A DNA stretch of 9,415 nt, taken from the NCBI GenBank assembly GCA_021828575.1, contig JAJZEL010000079.1, positions 1 through 9,415 on the forward strand. Direction: 5' to 3'. Under the pieces are notes generated by a model. It made no database searches. It saw only the letters and a program-made list of their open reading frames with translations, and was not told where the DNA came from. This document shows positions 6,925 to 9,415 of this stretch, piece after piece (position 1 is the stretch's first letter; the number at the start of each line of letters is the position of its first letter). Both the position numbers and the translations under genes were made by a program. The stretch comes from Pseudomonadota bacterium. GTDB lineage: Bacteria; Pseudomonadota; Gammaproteobacteria; Burkholderiales; Ferrovaceae.

Positions 6925-6932
6925 CCCAAACT
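6914..6932 (+). promoter_or_regulatory. Hairpin spanning the pstB stop codon
   Basis: AGTTTGG (6914-6920) pairs perfectly with CCAAACT (6926-6932) around a 5-nt loop containing most of the pstB stop codon. The tpiA Shine-Dalgarno run GGGGAG (6933-6938) follows directly. There is no T-run, so full termination is unlikely. It may limit read-through or affect tpiA initiation. A 7-bp stem this short could also arise by chance. Confidence 0.3.
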
Positions 6933-6948
6933 GGGGAGAAATACAGTC

Positions 6949-7707
6949 ATGCGTAACAAGTTGATCGCCGGGAACTGGAAAATGCAAGGTTCCCTGGCAG
7001 GGAATCCTGTTTTGCTGAATGCCGTGGCTACCGGGGTAGCCACGTTGCCTGCGGTCTCTTTTGCTGTTCTGGTGCCCTTTCCCTACCTTGTTCAGGCGCG
7101 GGACTATCTGTCTGGAACATCCTGTGCCTGGGGTGCGCAGGATGTGAGTGAAGAAAACTCCGGGGCTTACACGGGAGAAGTGGCTGTTTCCATGCTTTCT
7201 GACTTGGGGTGCCGGTACGTGATTGTGGGTCATTCGGAGCGCAGGGCTCGACATGGTGAGTCGGATGAAAGGGTGGCAGCCAAGGCCTGGCGCGCTCTCG
7301 AAGGTGGGGTGACACCCATCGTATGTGTGGGGGAAACCCTGTCAGAGCGTGAGACTGGCCAAACCTTGGCAGTCGTTTATCGGCAGTTGGATGCCGTGAT
7401 GCAGCGGCTTGGCCCCGGGCTGCTGGCAAAAACAGTCCTGGCCTATGAACCTGTCTGGGCCATTGGCACAGGCCGCAGCGCCACCCCGGAGCAGGCACAG
7501 GAAGTCCATGCTGCATTGCGTGCGCGGGTTGCACAGGCGGATGCAATCGTATCCTCGGGATTACAGATTCTTTACGGTGGTAGCGTCAAACCTGGTAACG
7601 CGATAGAATTGATGCGATTGCCCGATGTGGATGGCGCACTGGTGGGGGGGGCCTCGCTGGTGGCCGGGGACTTTCTGGGGATAGGTCAGGCTGCTGCAAG
7701 TGCCTGA
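6949..7707 (+). CDS. tpiA: Triose-phosphate isomerase
   Basis: The product has 252 residues, a complete single-domain TIM barrel that interconverts dihydroxyacetone phosphate and glyceraldehyde 3-phosphate in the cytoplasm. Catalytic residues are all present: N9 and K11 (AGNWKMQG), H95 (IVGHSERR) and E167 (LAYEPVWAIGTG). Loop 6 is AIGTGRSATP (171-180), and the phosphate-gripping YGGSVKPGN lies at 209-217. GGGGAG lies 10 nt before the ATG. It begins only 24 bp after pstB with no clear promoter, so it may receive read-through from the pst transcript or have a promoter inside pstB. secG begins 25 bp after its stop. The neighbourhood tpiA-secG is common in betaproteobacteria. A perfect inverted repeat lies at codons 25-32 and a run of eight Gs near the 3' end. 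Confidence 0.98.
   Translation: MRNKLIAGNWKMQGSLAGNPVLLNAVATGVATLPAVSFAVLVPFPYLVQARDYLSGTSCAWGAQDVSEENSGAYTGEVAVSMLSDLGCRYVIVGHSERRARHGESDERVAAKAWRALEGGVTPIVCVGETLSERETGQTLAVVYRQLDAVMQRLGPGLLAKTVLAYEPVWAIGTGRSATPEQAQEVHAALRARVAQADAIVSSGLQILYGGSVKPGNAIELMRLPDVDGALVGGASLVAGDFLGIGQAAASA
7023..7044. repeat. Perfect inverted repeat inside tpiA
   Basis: CGTGGCTACC (7023-7032) is the exact reverse complement of GGTAGCCACG (7035-7044), with GG between. As RNA this makes a 9-bp, GC-rich stem with a CGGG loop about 75 nt into the tpiA coding region. It encodes VATGVAT, so codon choice within a repeated peptide could explain it. Confidence 0.6.
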
Positions 7708-7732
7708 ACTTTCAGGCCGAGGGAAAGAGGGA

Positions 7733-8083
7733 ATGTTGGAATCGTTGATTTGGTTGGTGCATGTGGCGGCGGCGGTGGGCATCATCGTGCTGGTACTGCT
7801 CCAACATGGAAAAGGCGCGGACATGGGCGCTGCTTTTGGCAGTGGGTCTGCGGGTGGATTGTTCGGTGCGGCAGGTGCTGCCAACTTTCTTAGCCGTGGC
7901 ACGGCCATTATGGCGGCAGTTTTCTTTTCAACCAGTTTGTTGCTCACCTGGTATTCGGGTCATCGTGGAGGGCCGGTCAGTGTGATGCAGGGGGCTTCAT
8001 CCGCATCGGGTGCGCCTGCTGTGCAGCCTGCGGCTCCAATGCCCGTTGTGCCGGACTCGAAATCTTCGGAAATACCCAAGTAA
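7733..8083 (+). CDS. secG: Preprotein translocase subunit SecG
   Basis: The product has 116 residues. It is the small inner-membrane partner of SecYE that helps SecA-driven protein export. It has two membrane segments (about 5-22 and 55-74) flanking the conserved cytoplasmic loop LLQHGKGADMGAAFGSGSAGGLFG (22-45) and NFLSR (51-55). The C-terminal tail is Ala/Pro/Ser-rich and variable, as usual. The ATG at 7733 is chosen because MLESLIWLVH is the normal SecG N-terminus and a GGGAAAGAGGG run lies just upstream. A GTG at 7700 would add 11 residues and overlap tpiA, which is unlikely. The tRNA-Leu gene follows after 60 bp, the same secG-tRNA-Leu(GAG) order known in E. coli. Confidence 0.96.
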   Translation: MLESLIWLVHVAAAVGIIVLVLLQHGKGADMGAAFGSGSAGGLFGAAGAANFLSRGTAIMAAVFFSTSLLLTWYSGHRGGPVSVMQGASSASGAPAVQPAAPMPVVPDSKSSEIPK

Positions 8084-8143
8084 TGAGGTAACATACACCC
8101 CTGTCCGGACTGGAGGAGGTTCGGGCGGAGGTCTTGTGGCTGT

Positions 8144-8228
8144 GCCGATGTGGTGAAATTGGTAGACACGCCGTCTTGAGGGGGCGGTGGCGAAAGCCGT
8201 AGCAGTTCGAGTCTGCTCATCGGCACCA
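8144..8228 (+). tRNA. tRNA-Leu (anticodon GAG)
   Basis: The 85-nt gene includes the encoded CCA. The acceptor stem GCCGATG (8144-8150) pairs perfectly with CATCGGC (8218-8224), followed by discriminator A and CCA (8226-8228). The anticodon stem is CCGTC (8171-8175) with GGCGG (8183-8187), with one G-U pair. The loop TTGAGGG carries anticodon GAG (8178-8180), reading CUC and CUU. A class II variable arm has a GGC/GCC stem with a GAAA loop (8189-8198). The T arm is AGCAG/CTGCT (8201-8217) with loop TTCGAGT. It lies between secG and nuoA, probably cut from a longer transcript. A weak -10-like TAACAT (8089-8094) upstream could be its own promoter. Confidence 0.98.
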
Positions 8229-8256
8229 CACTAAATACAACAAGAGAGATAACATC

Positions 8257-8613
8257 ATGGTGCAAAATTATGTACCGGTGCTGCTTTTTATCGTCATTGG
8301 CTTGGTGATGGGTGTTGTCCCTGCCTTGATGGGCAGGTTTCTGGCGCCACACAAGCCGGATCCGGAAAAAAATTCTCCCTATGAGTGCGGCTTCGAAGCC
8401 TTCGAGGACGCACGCATGCGTTTCGATGTTCGCTACTATCTGGTAGCGATTCTCTTCATCCTTTTCGATCTTGAAATTGCATTCCTTTTTCCTTGGGCTG
8501 TGGTGCTGAAAGACATTGGCACATTCGGTTTTGTGGCCATGCTGGTCTTCCTTGGCATTCTGGTGGTCGGCTTTGCATACGAATGGGTCAAGGGTGCGCT
8601 CGAGTGGGAATGA
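8257..8613 (+). CDS. nuoA: NADH-quinone oxidoreductase subunit A
   Basis: The product has 118 residues, normal for NuoA. It is a membrane-arm subunit of complex I near the quinone site. Three membrane segments lie at about 5-28, 61-81 and 89-110. The matrix-side loop YECGFEAFEDARMRFDVRYY (42-61) and the acidic pair D71 and E73 in FDLEIAFLFPW are the family hallmarks. AAGAGAGA (8240-8247) precedes the ATG by about 9 nt. It starts 28 bp after the tRNA and opens the nuo operon, with nuoB 48 bp later. Transcription from upstream of the tRNA is plausible, as no separate promoter fits in the 28-bp gap. Confidence 0.98.
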   Translation: MVQNYVPVLLFIVIGLVMGVVPALMGRFLAPHKPDPEKNSPYECGFEAFEDARMRFDVRYYLVAILFILFDLEIAFLFPWAVVLKDIGTFGFVAMLVFLGILVVGFAYEWVKGALEWE

Positions 8614-8661
8614 TCCTCATGAAATCAGGTGGTGGTTGCGCATTTTGCGCGGGAGGTTGCC

Positions 8662-9144
8662 ATGGCGCTTGAAGGCGTAATGAAAGAGGGTTTCGTGACT
8701 ACAAGTCTCGATACCATTATCAACTGGACACGCACAGGATCATTGTGGCCCATGACATTCGGGCTTGCATGTTGTGCAGTGGAAATGATGCACGCGGGAG
8801 CCGCCCGTTACGACCTGGACCGTTTTGGTGTTGTGTTTCGGCCTAGCCCGCGACAGTCGGACCTCATGGTGGTGGCGGGAACACTCTGCAACAAGATGGC
8901 TCCCGCACTGCGCAAAGTGTATGACCAGATGGCTGAGCCTCGTTGGGTGATTTCCATGGGGTCGTGTGCCAACGGGGGAGGTTACTATCATTACTCCTAC
9001 TCGGTGGTGCGTGGCTGTGATCGGATTGTTCCAGTGGACGTATATGTGCCTGGTTGTCCACCAACGGCTGAAGCGTTGTTGTTTGGCATCATCCAGTTGC
9101 AGCAGAAAATCCGCCGCACCAATACCATTGCGCGTGTGGCCTGA
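8662..9144 (+). CDS. nuoB: NADH-quinone oxidoreductase subunit B
   Basis: The product has 160 residues. It is the peripheral-arm subunit of complex I that holds iron-sulfur cluster N2, the last electron carrier before quinone. The four cluster ligands are visible: tandem C37-C38 (GLACCAVE), C102 (MGSCANGGG) and C132 (VPGCPP). The ATG at 8662 is chosen because GGAGG (8652-8656) stands 5 nt upstream and MALEGVMKEGF is the usual N-terminus. A GTG at 8629 would add 11 unconserved residues. Its stop overlaps the nuoC ATG by one base, so nuoB and nuoC are translationally coupled. Confidence 0.98.
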   Translation: MALEGVMKEGFVTTSLDTIINWTRTGSLWPMTFGLACCAVEMMHAGAARYDLDRFGVVFRPSPRQSDLMVVAGTLCNKMAPALRKVYDQMAEPRWVISMGSCANGGGYYHYSYSVVRGCDRIVPVDVYVPGCPPTAEALLFGIIQLQQKIRRTNTIARVA

Positions 9145-9415
9145 TGGAGACACTGACAGTGCTTGAACAGCTTGCGCAGTCCGTAATGGAGACCCTGGGT
9201 GAGGAGGTGGTGGCCCACCAGATCAGCCTGAAGGAACTCACTGTCACCATTCGTGCCCAAAGCTGGGCTGCAACGGCAGAGCGTCTGCGTGACGATCTGA
9301 AATTCGAGCAACTGATTGATCTGTGCGGTGTGGATTATTCGGCTTATGAAGGCTGGAGTGGTCCCCGGTTCTGCGTGGTAGTGCATTTGTTGTCTGTGTC
9401 GCGCAACCAGCGTTT
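9144..9415 (+). CDS. nuoC: NADH-quinone oxidoreductase subunit C, N-terminal part (runs off right edge)
   Basis: Hand translation from the ATG at 9144 gives 90 open residues, METLTVLEQL onward. The stretch LKFEQLIDLCGVDY (52-65), followed by aromatic and basic residues and a VVVHLLSV strand, is the NuoC/30-kDa subunit pattern. This hydrophilic subunit packs against NuoD in the peripheral arm of complex I. The start shares its A with the last base of the nuoB stop (TGATG). No strong Shine-Dalgarno precedes it, consistent with coupling to nuoB. The gene is separate from nuoD as far as can be seen, but a NuoCD fusion cannot be ruled out from the visible part. Confidence 0.93.
   Translation, partial: METLTVLEQLAQSVMETLGEEVVAHQISLKELTVTIRAQSWAATAERLRDDLKFEQLIDLCGVDYSAYEGWSGPRFCVVVHLLSVSRNQR

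Noticed and set aside
6694..7254. A 186-codon minus-strand frame across the pstB/tpiA junction
   Set aside because: It is antisense to two firmly identified genes, and its product has no recognisable motif.
8638..8650. Small hairpin GCGCA-TTT-TGCGC before the nuoB ribosome-binding site
   Set aside because: A 5-bp stem with a 3-nt loop that leaves GGAGG free; likely chance.

Overview
The window reads as ordinary bacterial chromosome. It is most likely from a betaproteobacterium, possibly Nitrosomonadales- or Gallionellaceae-like. That placement rests on the gene order tpiA-secG-tRNA-Leu(GAG)-nuoABC and on the ppk1 / OlsB-like / ppx arrangement, and cannot be fixed to genus by eye. Coding density is high, codon use looks uniform, and I see no insertion sequence, phage gene, CRISPR array or other mark of recent transfer. 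Two genes that run off the window edges were recovered by hand translation: ppk1 (left, minus strand) and nuoC (right, plus strand).

Positions 1-4170 hold phosphate storage and capture genes. The 5' part of ppk1 (polyphosphate kinase) runs leftward. After a 172-bp divergent intergenic region, everything else runs rightward: an OlsB-like GNAT acyltransferase (ornithine-lipid type), ppx (exopolyphosphatase) and pstS (periplasmic phosphate-binding protein). Pho-box-like repeats lie upstream of the OlsB-like gene and, most clearly, upstream of pstS. A weaker candidate lies upstream of ppx.

Positions 4171-6924 hold pstC, pstA and pstB, which complete the high-affinity phosphate ABC importer. A 14-nt-loop stem-loop separates pstS from pstC. 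The genes pstC, pstA and pstB are nearly contiguous (2- and 11-bp gaps). The usual phoU partner does not follow pstB.

Positions 6925-9415 hold housekeeping genes: tpiA (24 bp after pstB), secG, a tRNA-Leu with anticodon GAG and encoded CCA, then the start of the complex I operon, nuoA, nuoB and the beginning of nuoC.

Taken together, the left two-thirds looks like a phosphate-starvation locus. It would import phosphate (PstSCAB), make and degrade polyphosphate (Ppk1, Ppx), and probably remodel the membrane toward phosphorus-free lipid (OlsB-like). I found no convincing undescribed system. The points most worth a second look are the OlsB-like gene between ppk1 and ppx, the shared CTGTAAT-N3-TTGTCRT element at two promoters, and the hairpins at the pstS/pstC and pstB/tpiA junctions.
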